Shown here piece after piece: positions 24,651-32,393 of a stretch of 64,000 nt of DNA; the first letter of the stretch is position 1; the number at the start of each line of letters is the position of its first letter. The stretch is taken from positions 415,267 through 479,266 of the forward strand of contig NZ_LMCT01000067.1 in NCBI RefSeq assembly GCF_001424875.1, written 5' to 3'. This DNA is from Kitasatospora sp. Root107. Lineage in GTDB: Bacteria; Actinomycetota; Actinomycetes; Streptomycetales; Streptomycetaceae. The position numbers were made by a program, and so were the translations under genes. Below the pieces are notes generated by a model that worked only from the letters and a program-made list of their open reading frames with translations, was not told where the DNA came from and did not search any database.

Positions 24651-25352
24651 GTGTCGGAGCAAGTTCCTGCCCGGAAGGGTGGGTCGGCCGCTGTCGGTTG
24701 GGCGCTGACCATCGGGTTCAACATCGTCGCGCCGATCATCACGTACAACCAGCTGGTCGAGCACGGCTACAGCGAGGTGACCGCCGTGCTGCTGTCGGCG
24801 CTGTGGCCGGTTGTCGACATGGCGATATACCTGGCCTGGCACCGTCGGGTCGACGAGTTCGCCGCGATGTCGCTGATCTTCCTCGGGCTGACCGCGCTGG
24901 TGGCGGTGGTCGGGCCGCAGTCGGCTCAACTGCTGCTGGTGAAGGAGTCGTTGGTCACCGGTCTGTTCGGGGTGGTCTGCCTGGTGACGCTCGCCGCACC
25001 GCGTCCGTTGATGTTCTACTTCGGCCGCAAGTTCGGCACCGACGGGACGACGGAGGGCGTCGAGCGCTGGAACGCGCTGTGGGCCCTGCCCGGCTTCCGG
25101 AAGGTTCAGCGCAATCTGACCATCGGCTGGGGCGTCGGCTACGTCGTCGAGGCGGCCGTCCGGGTCGCGCTGTCGTACGTGCTCAGCACCGGCGCGATGG
25201 TGACGCTCAACTCCGTGCTCTCCTATGCGGTCACGGCTGCGCTGGTCACCTGGACCCTGCTCTACGCCAAGCGCGCCAGGGCCCGTGGCCAGGCAGCAGC
25301 GGCAGCCGCAGCGGCGGCGGCAGAAGCCGGAGCGGTGCCGGCTGCGGTGTGA
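24651..25352 (+). CDS. VC0807-type multi-spanning membrane protein
   Basis: 233 residues from a GTG at 24651. Six or so hydrophobic segments, with GWALTIGFNIVAPIITYNQL near the start and WPVVDMAIYLAWHRR following. The MFYFGRKFGTDGT stretch is conserved in the VC0807 family. An alanine run closes the protein. The family is found in many bacteria, often near regulators, but no function has been established. A TetR gene converges from the right with 75 bp between stops. Confidence 0.8.
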   Translation: MSEQVPARKGGSAAVGWALTIGFNIVAPIITYNQLVEHGYSEVTAVLLSALWPVVDMAIYLAWHRRVDEFAAMSLIFLGLTALVAVVGPQSAQLLLVKESLVTGLFGVVCLVTLAAPRPLMFYFGRKFGTDGTTEGVERWNALWALPGFRKVQRNLTIGWGVGYVVEAAVRVALSYVLSTGAMVTLNSVLSYAVTAALVTWTLLYAKRARARGQAAAAAAAAAAEAGAVPAAV

Positions 25353-25427
25353 CGACAGCCCCTGGGAGGGTCGGGCAGCGGCGGCCCGCCCAGGGGGTTC
25401 ACGCGCAGCTGCCGATGTTCGGGCCGG

Positions 25428-26021
25428 TCATGCGGGGTCGACTTCCCGGGACGCGGGCCAGTGCTCCAGCAGGGTGTGCAGGGCGTCGAGAGCGCGGACC
25501 CAGGACTGCTGCGACGAACGCTCGTGCGCGAACCCGCCCGAGGCCTCCAGGGCGACGAAGCCGTGGAACGTGCTGCGCAGCAGCCGGACCGCGTCGGTCA
25601 GGTCGGGCTCGGCCAGTCCGTAGCCGCGCAGCATGCCGTAGGTCAGTTCGATCGCGCGCCGTGGCCCGGGCGCGTTCGCGGCCAGTTCGGGATCGATCCG
25701 GATCGGGGTCTGTGTCGCCAGGTAGCGGCCCGGATGCTCGCGGGCGTAGTCGCGCCAGGTATTCGCGAACGCGACCAGCGCGTCCCCGCTCGCCCGCCCG
25801 GCGGTCGCCTCCGCGATGCGGATGGTCTTCTCGTCCGCCGCCAGCAGCGCGATCCGTCCGCGCAGGTCCTCCAGGCCGCGGACGTGCGAGTAGAGACTCG
25901 CATCCTTCACGCCGAGCCGTCGCGCCACCTGCGACATGGTCACCCGTTCGAGGCCGACCTCGTCCGCCAGCTCGGCACCCGCGATCGTCACTCGCTCTGC
26001 CGTCAGCCCTGCCCGTGCCAT
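25428..26021 (-). CDS. TetR-family regulator with WHG-type C-domain
   Basis: 197 residues from the ATG at 26021, preceded by GAGGAGG. The helix-turn-helix reads MSQVARRLGVKDASLYSHV (about 31-49). The C-terminal part (FHGFVALEASGGFAHERSSQ) matches the TetR_C_33/WHG type. Its own promoter region contains strong palindromes (26049-26073), indicating autoregulation. No divergent partner pump is adjacent; the next gene to the right encodes an Imm49 protein and the one to the left the VC0807-like protein. Confidence 0.9.
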   Translation of the reverse strand: MARAGLTAERVTIAGAELADEVGLERVTMSQVARRLGVKDASLYSHVRGLEDLRGRIALLAADEKTIRIAEATAGRASGDALVAFANTWRDYAREHPGRYLATQTPIRIDPELAANAPGPRRAIELTYGMLRGYGLAEPDLTDAVRLLRSTFHGFVALEASGGFAHERSSQQSWVRALDALHTLLEHWPASREVDPA

Positions 26022-26048
26022 GCGCCCTCCTCGTGATCCTAGGGCTAT

Positions 26049-26073
26049 TAGGTATAACCTAGGATTCCTAGGT
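26049..26073. promoter_or_regulatory. Overlapping palindromic operators of the TetR gene
   Basis: TAGGT-ATA-ACCTA (26049-26061) and ACCTAGG-ATT-CCTAGGT (26057-26073) are perfect inverted repeats sharing five bases. They lie 28-52 bp upstream of the TetR start, in the promoter zone. Confidence 0.75.
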
Positions 26074-26237
26074 ATGGCAAGCAGGAGGGGCACAGGTCGT
26101 GCGGCCCTGGTTCCGATGCGCCCCGGAGTGCCCGGCGAGGTAACGGCGGCTGCCCTGGGGCGGGCTGACGTCCAATCAGTTCGTCTGCCTATGCTGGGGG
26201 AGGCCCGATCGACGGGGCACGGCATGGGGGTGGGACG

Positions 26238-28013
26238 GTGCGGATCGAGCGTCACCGGATTGGCGAGGCTGCGGTGAGCAGCACAGTGGAGAACTTCGCC
26301 GAGCGGGTCGGGGGTGAGGTGCACCGGATGCAGAACGACGAATCTCCGGCCTGGGGTTGGGAGATGGTGGCCGAATCGTTCCTGGACTACCTCGGCGCGC
26401 GATCGGTCGGCAATCCGGAGCTGGCGGGCAAGGATGCCCGGATCGCCTGCGAGTCGGCTGCCGCTGCCGCCGTGGGTGCGCTGGCGCTGAGTGCCGGCCG
26501 GGCCGGTCATCCGCATGTGTTCATCGAGTACACCGGCACCGGAGTCCCGTACGGCGACGGGCGGAAGTCGGAGGATCTGGGCGGGGTGGCCGCGCACTCC
26601 TGGCTGGACCCGTTCTTCCTGGCCTTCGTGGCTGAACTGTCGGACGAATACGGCGAGTTGTTCGTCGCGGCGGCCCCCCGGCTACGGGGCCAGGAACAGC
26701 GGGCCGACGTGGTGCTGGTGCACGCGCTGCTGGCGTACGTCTACGGCGAGGCGGAGCAGGCCGAGGGATTGTCGGCGGGTGGCCAGGTGGCGGTGATCGA
26801 CGCGCTGGTCGAGGGCCTGGGGGAGGGTACGGACCAGCCCGGCCACCGGGCTGCCCTGGCCACCCTGCGGGCGGTGGCGGCCGGGGACCGGGCGGGCTTC
26901 CATCGGGCGCTGGCCGGGCAGTTGGCGTGGTACCGGCAGCGGTACGCGGTTCCGGTCGACGGCGATCCGGCGCCGCGCACGCTGCTCCCGTTCGACGCGA
27001 TAGCCCTCGCGGCGATGGCCGAGCGGTGGAACGGGTGGCCGGTGGCGGTCGAGTCGGGCTACCTGCCGGCCGCGCTGGTGGGCGGGTTCCGGTCGGCTGG
27101 TCCGCGGGTGCTCGGGTTCGGGCGGGAGAAGCAGGTCGAGGCGGTGGCGGCCCTGGCGGCCGGGCCTGTGGTGGTGGACCGGCCCGCGCATCCGTACGCC
27201 GAAGAAGCCGGTCGACTGGTCCATGAGGCCTATGCACAGCGTGAGTTGGCGAAGTTCCGGGATCCGGAGCAGAAGCCGTTGCATGTGATGCGGGCGCTGA
27301 CCGGTCTGATGCGCGGGCAGGTGCTGCGCTTTCTGGAGCAGTCCGCGCTCGACCCGAGCGGGCGGGATCCCCGGCTGTGGGAGGCGCTGCGGATCGGTGC
27401 CGAGGCGGGTGGGGCGGCGTTCCGGCTGGCGCGCGGAGTGCCCGGTACGGAGTACGAGGTGACGGTGGCCGGCACCACCCGGCCGCTGCCTGCCTGTACC
27501 GGTTCGTACGGTCCGGGCGCGGGGCACTGGAAGCAGGCGGTGGCCCTGGCGCTGGTCACGGGGGACCGGCAGCAGCTGGCGGACTGTGTGCTGGTGACCC
27601 CCGAATTCTTCACCGTGGGCTGCTACTTCGGGCCGGTCGACGCCTACGGTGCGGCGCTGCACGACTACCTGCGCGGGGTGGACCCGGTGCCCGCGGTGAC
27701 CAAGGCGTTCACGGTCTGCGCGCAGCACGAGCGCGGTCTGTACCTCGCCCCGCCGGTCATGCTGCTCTCGCAGCTGGTGGAGGGCGACCGGGAGGGCTTC
27801 GCGCTCGCGCTGGCCGATGCGTTGGAGGCGCACCGCGAGCACTACACGGTGGGCGAGTTGCCCGTCGAGCCGGACGCCCTGGTCGATCTCGACATCCTGG
27901 CGCTGGCCTGTCACGCGCACCGGATGGGCTGGCCGGTGCCGGTCCGCTCGCCCTACCTGCCGGAGGGCCTGTTCGGCCGACCGGTCAGGTCGAGGGCGAC
28001 GTGTGACGTGTGA
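26238..28013 (+). CDS. Immunity 49 family protein, tandem duplicated
   Basis: 591 residues from the GTG at 26238. The N-terminal half (RIERHRIGEAAVSSTVENF) is a typical Imm49 start. The pattern of helical repeats, ending ALAAMAERWNGWPVAVESGY and LPAALVGGF, recurs at the C-terminus as LALACHAHRMGWPVPVRSPY and LPEGLFGR. Usual Imm49 proteins are about 270-300 residues, so this is an internal duplication of two units. Imm49 proteins are predicted to neutralise polymorphic toxins with nuclease or other effector domains. No toxin is visible nearby, so it is an orphan immunity gene. The last codons lie in a 7-bp tandem repeat. Confidence 0.82.
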   Translation: MRIERHRIGEAAVSSTVENFAERVGGEVHRMQNDESPAWGWEMVAESFLDYLGARSVGNPELAGKDARIACESAAAAAVGALALSAGRAGHPHVFIEYTGTGVPYGDGRKSEDLGGVAAHSWLDPFFLAFVAELSDEYGELFVAAAPRLRGQEQRADVVLVHALLAYVYGEAEQAEGLSAGGQVAVIDALVEGLGEGTDQPGHRAALATLRAVAAGDRAGFHRALAGQLAWYRQRYAVPVDGDPAPRTLLPFDAIALAAMAERWNGWPVAVESGYLPAALVGGFRSAGPRVLGFGREKQVEAVAALAAGPVVVDRPAHPYAEEAGRLVHEAYAQRELAKFRDPEQKPLHVMRALTGLMRGQVLRFLEQSALDPSGRDPRLWEALRIGAEAGGAAFRLARGVPGTEYEVTVAGTTRPLPACTGSYGPGAGHWKQAVALALVTGDRQQLADCVLVTPEFFTVGCYFGPVDAYGAALHDYLRGVDPVPAVTKAFTVCAQHERGLYLAPPVMLLSQLVEGDREGFALALADALEAHREHYTVGELPVEPDALVDLDILALACHAHRMGWPVPVRSPYLPEGLFGRPVRSRATCDV

Positions 28014-28026
28014 CGTGTGACGTGTG
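27999..28026. repeat. Four tandem copies of a 7-bp unit at the Imm49 stop
   Basis: ACGTGTG is repeated four times. The stop codon (28011-28013) is inside it. Gain or loss of a unit would change the last residues, but a TGA arises quickly in other frames, so the effect would be small. Confidence 0.85.
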
Positions 28027-28175
28027 ACAGGTGCAACGGATTGCCAAGTCCGGCACCCGTGCGCACTTTCGATCTTGTGCTTTCGTACCTTGGCGGTTCC
28101 CGCCCGCCACCGATACCTCTAGTGAATGTGCCCTCGTCAGAGGCACATTGACGATGTTTCGGGGGAAGAAAAATC

Positions 28176-29552
28176 GTGCGGGGACATGTGTCGCGGCTGG
28201 CCGGGCTCGCCTGGCCGGTCTACGTCGAGTTGCTGTCGGGCGTGATCGCGTCGATCATCACCACGTTCTGGGTGGCCCGCCTCGGCGGCCCTGCGGTGGC
28301 CGCGGTCACGCTGGCCACGGGCCTCGAGCACCTGCTGCTCGGACTGGTCCTGGTCGTCAGCTCCGGCACCAGCCTCCGACTGTCCCGGGCCCGCGGCGCG
28401 GAGGACACCGCCGAGGCGGGCCGGGTCGCCACGACCGCCTGGTGGCTGTGCGGCCTGGGCTCGGCCGTCCTGGCTGTCCCCGGGACGCTGTACCGCGAGT
28501 CCGTGGCCCGGCTCTTCCTGGACGGCCCGGCGGCCGAACTGGCCGCCGGCTACCTGGCCGTAGCCTTCCCGGGCCTGATGGTGTTCTTTGCCCAGAAGGT
28601 GGCCGACGACCTCTTCAAGGGGTCGGGCGACACCCGGACGCCGATGCGCACCGCACTGCTCGGCAACCTGCTGCTGTTCGCGCTCGACCCCTTGCTCATC
28701 TTCGGGGTCGGACCACTGCCCGAACTCGGGGTGACGGGCGCCGCGCTGGCCTTGGTCGTCTCGCGCGCCGTGGCACTGGCCGTCGCCCTGGCGCTGCACC
28801 GCAGGGTTCGCCTGTCGGGGCGGCTTTCGGTCCGGACGGCAGGTCAGATCCTGGCCGCAGGCGTCTCGTTCGGTGTCGACTTCACGGCTCGGATGGCGGT
28901 CGGCATGGTGCAACTGGGCCTGGTGGCCTCCTTCGGCGTCGCGGCGGTGGCGGGGTACGGCATCGGCTACCGGATCCTGCTGGTGGCGACCATGGCGTTC
29001 TACGCCGTCCGGCAGGTCGCCGGGATCGAGGCCGCCCGACGTGCGGGGGCCGGCCGGGCCGGCCAACTGCCCGCGCTGGCCCAGGACACAGCCATCCTGG
29101 CCGCACTGGTGGGCACGGTGGCCACCGTCCTGTGTGCCGCCGTCGGCGGGCCCCTCACCGAGCTCTTCACCCGGGATGCGGCGGTGGCGGCGCAGTCCGT
29201 CGCGTTCCTCCGTCTGATGTGCCTCTACCTGCTCCCGTACGCGCTGGTGGTCGGGCTCGGCGGCGTACTCCAGGCGGCAGGGCGCGGCCGGGCCCTGGTG
29301 CTGGCCACCGCACTGGGCTTCGCGGTCCAACTCCCGGCCGGATACGGGCTTTCCCGCCTGATCGGCGTCAACGGCGTGTGGCTGGCGATGGCTGCGGGGG
29401 CGCTCACCCAGCTCGCCGCGTACCACCTGCTGCGGATCGTCCCCCGCAAGGCCCCGGGCGCCCACCGTCGGCCGCGCTCACCGCAGCCGTCCCGCCGGAG
29501 GACGGCCCCGCTCACCGCGCACCGGCGGGCGGAACACCCCGGTACCGCCTGA
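28176..29552 (+). CDS. MATE-family efflux protein
   Basis: 458 residues from the GTG at 28176 (GGGGGAAG about 10 nt upstream). About twelve hydrophobic spans. Family landmarks are AWPVYVELLSGVIASIITTF in helix 1, KGSGDTRTPM between helices 4 and 5, and the matching second half around QAAGRGRALVLA. It is probably a sodium- or proton-driven exporter of small molecules. Its last 75 bp overlap the 3' end of the convergent MFS gene, which is unusual for two membrane proteins. Confidence 0.9.
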   Translation: MRGHVSRLAGLAWPVYVELLSGVIASIITTFWVARLGGPAVAAVTLATGLEHLLLGLVLVVSSGTSLRLSRARGAEDTAEAGRVATTAWWLCGLGSAVLAVPGTLYRESVARLFLDGPAAELAAGYLAVAFPGLMVFFAQKVADDLFKGSGDTRTPMRTALLGNLLLFALDPLLIFGVGPLPELGVTGAALALVVSRAVALAVALALHRRVRLSGRLSVRTAGQILAAGVSFGVDFTARMAVGMVQLGLVASFGVAAVAGYGIGYRILLVATMAFYAVRQVAGIEAARRAGAGRAGQLPALAQDTAILAALVGTVATVLCAAVGGPLTELFTRDAAVAAQSVAFLRLMCLYLLPYALVVGLGGVLQAAGRGRALVLATALGFAVQLPAGYGLSRLIGVNGVWLAMAAGALTQLAAYHLLRIVPRKAPGAHRRPRSPQPSRRRTAPLTAHRRAEHPGTA

Positions 29553-30875
29553 CGAACCGCCTGACCGTCCCGGCAGCCGGGTGGCCAGTACGGCAGCGGT
29601 CGAAGCGGCCAGGGTGGCGAAGGCCAGCAGGGCGGCGCCGGTGGCCAGGCCGAGGGTGGTCAGGGTGGTCGCGGTGGCGACGCCGAGGGTGGGGCCGAGG
29701 TTCATCGCGGTCTGCTGGAGGCCGCCCGCGACCCCGGCGGTGTCCAGGGTGGCGCGGTGCACGACGACGGCGGTCGCGGTGACCATCACGGTGCCGAAGC
29801 CCGCCCCCAGCAGAAGAAAGCCGCCACTGGTGTCGTACCAGCCCGAGGACCGGTCGAGCCGGGCCAACAGCAGGATGCCGATGCCGATCAGCAGCATGCC
29901 CGAGGTCGCGGTCAGGCGGGCGCCGTGACGGCGCATCAGGACCGCGGCGGCCGGTGCGGCGAGCACCATCAGCACGGCGAGCGGCAGGGCGCGCAGTCCA
30001 CTGTGCAGCGGGTCCAGGCCGAGCACGTTCTGGAGGAAGTAGGTGGCGAGGAAGAGCGTCCCGAACATCGCGGCCGAGGCGCCCACCAGCACGCCGAGCG
30101 CCGGGCCTGCGGCAGTCGGGCGGAGTATGCCGGTGGGCAGCAGGGGGTCGGGGGTACGGCGTTCGTGCCGGACGAAGAGGGTGCCGGCGGCCAGGCTGAG
30201 GGCGGCGCTGGGCCAGCTGAGGGTGGGCAGCGTGGTGAGGGTGTGCACCAGGCAGGCCAGGGTCAGGGCGAGCAGGGCGGCGCCGGGCAGGTCCAGACGG
30301 ATCCGGCGGGTCGGTTCGGGCAGGCGGACGACGAGCGCGAGCAGGCCGACCAGCAAGGCGGGGGCGACGCCGAGGAAGAAGACCGCGCGCCAGCCGAAGT
30401 GGGTGGTGAGGGCGCCGCCGACCACTGGTCCGGTGGCGGCCGCCAGACCGATCGCGCTGGTGCGCAGCGCGATCGGCATGCCGAGCCGGTCGGCCGGGTA
30501 GGCGGCGCGCAGCATGCCGAGGGTGGCGGGTTGCAGCAGGGCACCGAAGACGCCCTGGACCACCCGCAGGGCGATCACCCAGCCGATACCGGGAGCCAGG
30601 CCGATGGCCGCCGAGGTGGTGGCGAAGCCGAGTACCCCGACGGCGAAGACCCGTCGGTGGCCGTACCGGTCGCCGAGGCGGCCCGCGAAGACCAGCAGCG
30701 CGGCGACCGCGATCAGATAGCCGGTGCTGGTCCACTGGACCTGGGCGAAGGAGGCGCCCAGGTCGCGCTGCAGAGTGGGCTGGGCGACGGTGAGCACCGT
30801 GCCGTCCAGGGCGACCACCATGGCGCCGGTGATGCTCCCGGCCAGGGTCAGCTGCTGTCGGAGGCGGGGGTTCAC
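29478..30875 (-). CDS. MFS drug exporter, DHA2 family
   Basis: 465 residues with about 14 membrane spans. VALDGTVLTVAQPTLQRDLG and FAGRLGDRYGHRR are the helix 1 and loop 2-3 motifs of the EmrB/QacA group. The start GTG overlaps the TGA of the upstream TetR gene (GTGA, 30872-30875), so regulator and pump form one operon. The operon has two palindromic operators in front of the TetR gene. The 3' end overlaps the MATE gene by 75 bp on the other strand. Confidence 0.92.
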   Translation of the reverse strand: MNPRLRQQLTLAGSITGAMVVALDGTVLTVAQPTLQRDLGASFAQVQWTSTGYLIAVAALLVFAGRLGDRYGHRRVFAVGVLGFATTSAAIGLAPGIGWVIALRVVQGVFGALLQPATLGMLRAAYPADRLGMPIALRTSAIGLAAATGPVVGGALTTHFGWRAVFFLGVAPALLVGLLALVVRLPEPTRRIRLDLPGAALLALTLACLVHTLTTLPTLSWPSAALSLAAGTLFVRHERRTPDPLLPTGILRPTAAGPALGVLVGASAAMFGTLFLATYFLQNVLGLDPLHSGLRALPLAVLMVLAAPAAAVLMRRHGARLTATSGMLLIGIGILLLARLDRSSGWYDTSGGFLLLGAGFGTVMVTATAVVVHRATLDTAGVAGGLQQTAMNLGPTLGVATATTLTTLGLATGAALLAFATLAASTAAVLATRLPGRSGGSSGGTGVFRPPVRGERGRPPAGRLR

Positions 30876-31429
30876 CGGGGCTCCGGTCCGAGGTGGGCGT
30901 CCAGGACGGAACGCAGGATCGATTCGAAGTCGTCGGTGCCGGTGGCGAGTTGGAGGCTGCCCCAGCGCCGGAGCTGTGCCAGGCCGTGCAGGTTGGCCCA
31001 GAGCGCGCCCGCGACCACGGCCGGCTCGGGCCGGAGCCGGGAGACCAGCTCCACCAGGACCCCGAACAGCGGCAGGCTGGTGTCGCGCAGACCGAGCTCG
31101 CCGCTCTCCAGCAGGTCGTGACGGAACATCAGCTCGTACATGCCCGGGTTGCTCCGGGCGAACTCGAGGTAGACCCGGGCCAGTTCGGTCAGGTGGGCCC
31201 GAGGTGTCGGCCGGGTGGCCCCGGCGGCCAGGGTGCCGAGTTGGCGGAAGCCCTCGAGGGCGATCGCGGAGAGCAGCGCCAGGTGGGTCGGGAAGTACCG
31301 GCGCGGGGCGCCGTGCGAGACCCCGGCCCGGCGGGCGATCTCCCGGAGGGAGAGGGTCTGCACGCCTTCTTCGGCCAGCAGCTCGACTCCGGCGGTCACC
31401 AGGCGGGAGCGCAGGTCCTCTTCTGTCAT
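30872..31429 (-). CDS. TetR-family repressor of the adjacent MFS pump
   Basis: 185 residues from the ATG at 31429. The helix-turn-helix is LREIARRAGVSHGAPRRYFP (about 28-47), with the SHGAPRRYF recognition helix seen in a subgroup of pump repressors. No ribosome site precedes the ATG, and the operator touches it, so the message may be leaderless or nearly so. It is coupled to the pump gene by a 4-bp overlap and most likely represses the whole unit until the pump substrate binds. Confidence 0.9.
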   Translation of the reverse strand: MTEEDLRSRLVTAGVELLAEEGVQTLSLREIARRAGVSHGAPRRYFPTHLALLSAIALEGFRQLGTLAAGATRPTPRAHLTELARVYLEFARSNPGMYELMFRHDLLESGELGLRDTSLPLFGVLVELVSRLRPEPAVVAGALWANLHGLAQLRRWGSLQLATGTDDFESILRSVLDAHLGPEPR

Positions 31430-31465
31430 AGACACTGTCTACCAGGAGGAGTAGACAGTGTCTAC
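31429..31465. promoter_or_regulatory. Two TetR operators, TAGACA-n-TGTCTA
   Basis: Site 1: 31429-31441, perfect 6-bp arms around one base. Site 2: 31451-31465, 7-bp arms (GTAGACA-G-TGTCTAC). Their centres are 23 bp apart, about two helical turns. Site 1 touches the start codon. Confidence 0.82.
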
Positions 31466-31631
31466 TCGGCGCCGGGGCTCGAGGTCGGCGATCCGCCGAA
31501 GGGGCGCTGGGAGGGGTTCGGCACCCTCTGGCGAGGTCCGGCCAGGGGTGACGACATGTCCATCATGACAGGTCAGGCGGCCTTTTCGTAGGACCAAGGG
31601 CACAGCTCAACGATCTTGTCCGACCTACCCG

Positions 31632-32105
31632 GTGACCCGCAGACTCGCCGTCATGAATCACAACGGGAACGTCGACCGGGATGCGGTTCTCCGAGCACAG
31701 GTGCTGCTGCTCGGGTCCGGCATCGGAATCCACCAGGAGATCGCGGCGTACCGGATACTTGCGGAGATCAGTCCGCTGACTTACCTGGCCCGGCTGGCCA
31801 GGGCACTGCTGACACTCGGTCACGAACAGCTCGGGGGTCGGCCGGAACTCCACCTGTCGGTCGTGCTGGACGCGGCCGACGCGGTCCGGCGGCTGGCCGA
31901 GGTGGAGCCGCACCGGGACCAGCTGCTGATCGACGCGCTGGGCGAGCAGCACCGCTTGCTGGACGCGCTGGGGCGGCCTGACGAGGCGTCGGCGGCGCGG
32001 GAGGAACTGGCCGAGGTCGGCCGCAGGGGCTTCGCGGCGGGCCGGCTGGTGAGTCCGACGGGGGATCCGCGCCCCTTCGGGCGCAGGGGTGCGGCCGGCC
32101 GCTGA
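31632..32105 (+). CDS. Hypothetical helical protein
   Basis: 157 residues from the GTG at 31632, or 150 from the ATG at 31653; neither has a clear ribosome site. The middle reads like a helical repeat (YLARLARALLTLGHEQLGG, AADAVRRLAEVEPHRDQLL), as in regulator sensor or TPR-like domains. No catalytic motif is seen. It is alone between the TetR operator region and the GH18 chitinase promoter. Coding bias supports it as a gene. Confidence 0.6.
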   Translation: MTRRLAVMNHNGNVDRDAVLRAQVLLLGSGIGIHQEIAAYRILAEISPLTYLARLARALLTLGHEQLGGRPELHLSVVLDAADAVRRLAEVEPHRDQLLIDALGEQHRLLDALGRPDEASAAREELAEVGRRGFAAGRLVSPTGDPRPFGRRGAAGR

Positions 32106-32247
32106 GGTCGGGTGCCAGGGGTGGCCGCCGCGAAAGGATGGAAACTTTCTTTACCTTTTCCGGCGGCCGCCCGGCCGACCTGCGCAGATGGTCCACCGCG
32201 CGGGTAAAGACCGGCTACTGACAGTGGGTCAGTGCGTGCCTGGGCTA

Positions 32248-32276
32248 TTGACGGCCTCATTGGTCCAGTCCAATCT
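32248..32276 (+). promoter_or_regulatory. Chitinase promoter with DasR-like site
   Basis: TTGACG (32248-32253) and CAATCT (32271-32276) are 17 bp apart. Between and over them (32259-32274) is a 16-bp near-palindrome, ATTGGTCCAGTCCAAT. It resembles the DasR-responsive element consensus (ACTGGTCTAGACCAGT; 12 of 16 positions). DasR represses chitinase genes until glucosamine phosphates accumulate. Confidence 0.72.
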
Positions 32277-32393
32277 GTCACCTGTCGTGCTCAGGTACGA
32301 CCCCGAGGGCTCCCCATCCCCCACCGGGCGCCCCGTCTCCCAGCCGGGTCGCTGCACCGCCGGAAACCCCACTCCTCCGGAGGAACGTCACCC

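Noticed and set aside
27999..28026. Possible CRISPR-like or phage attachment repeat
   Set aside because: Units are contiguous 7-mers with no spacers and no cas genes or integrase nearby.
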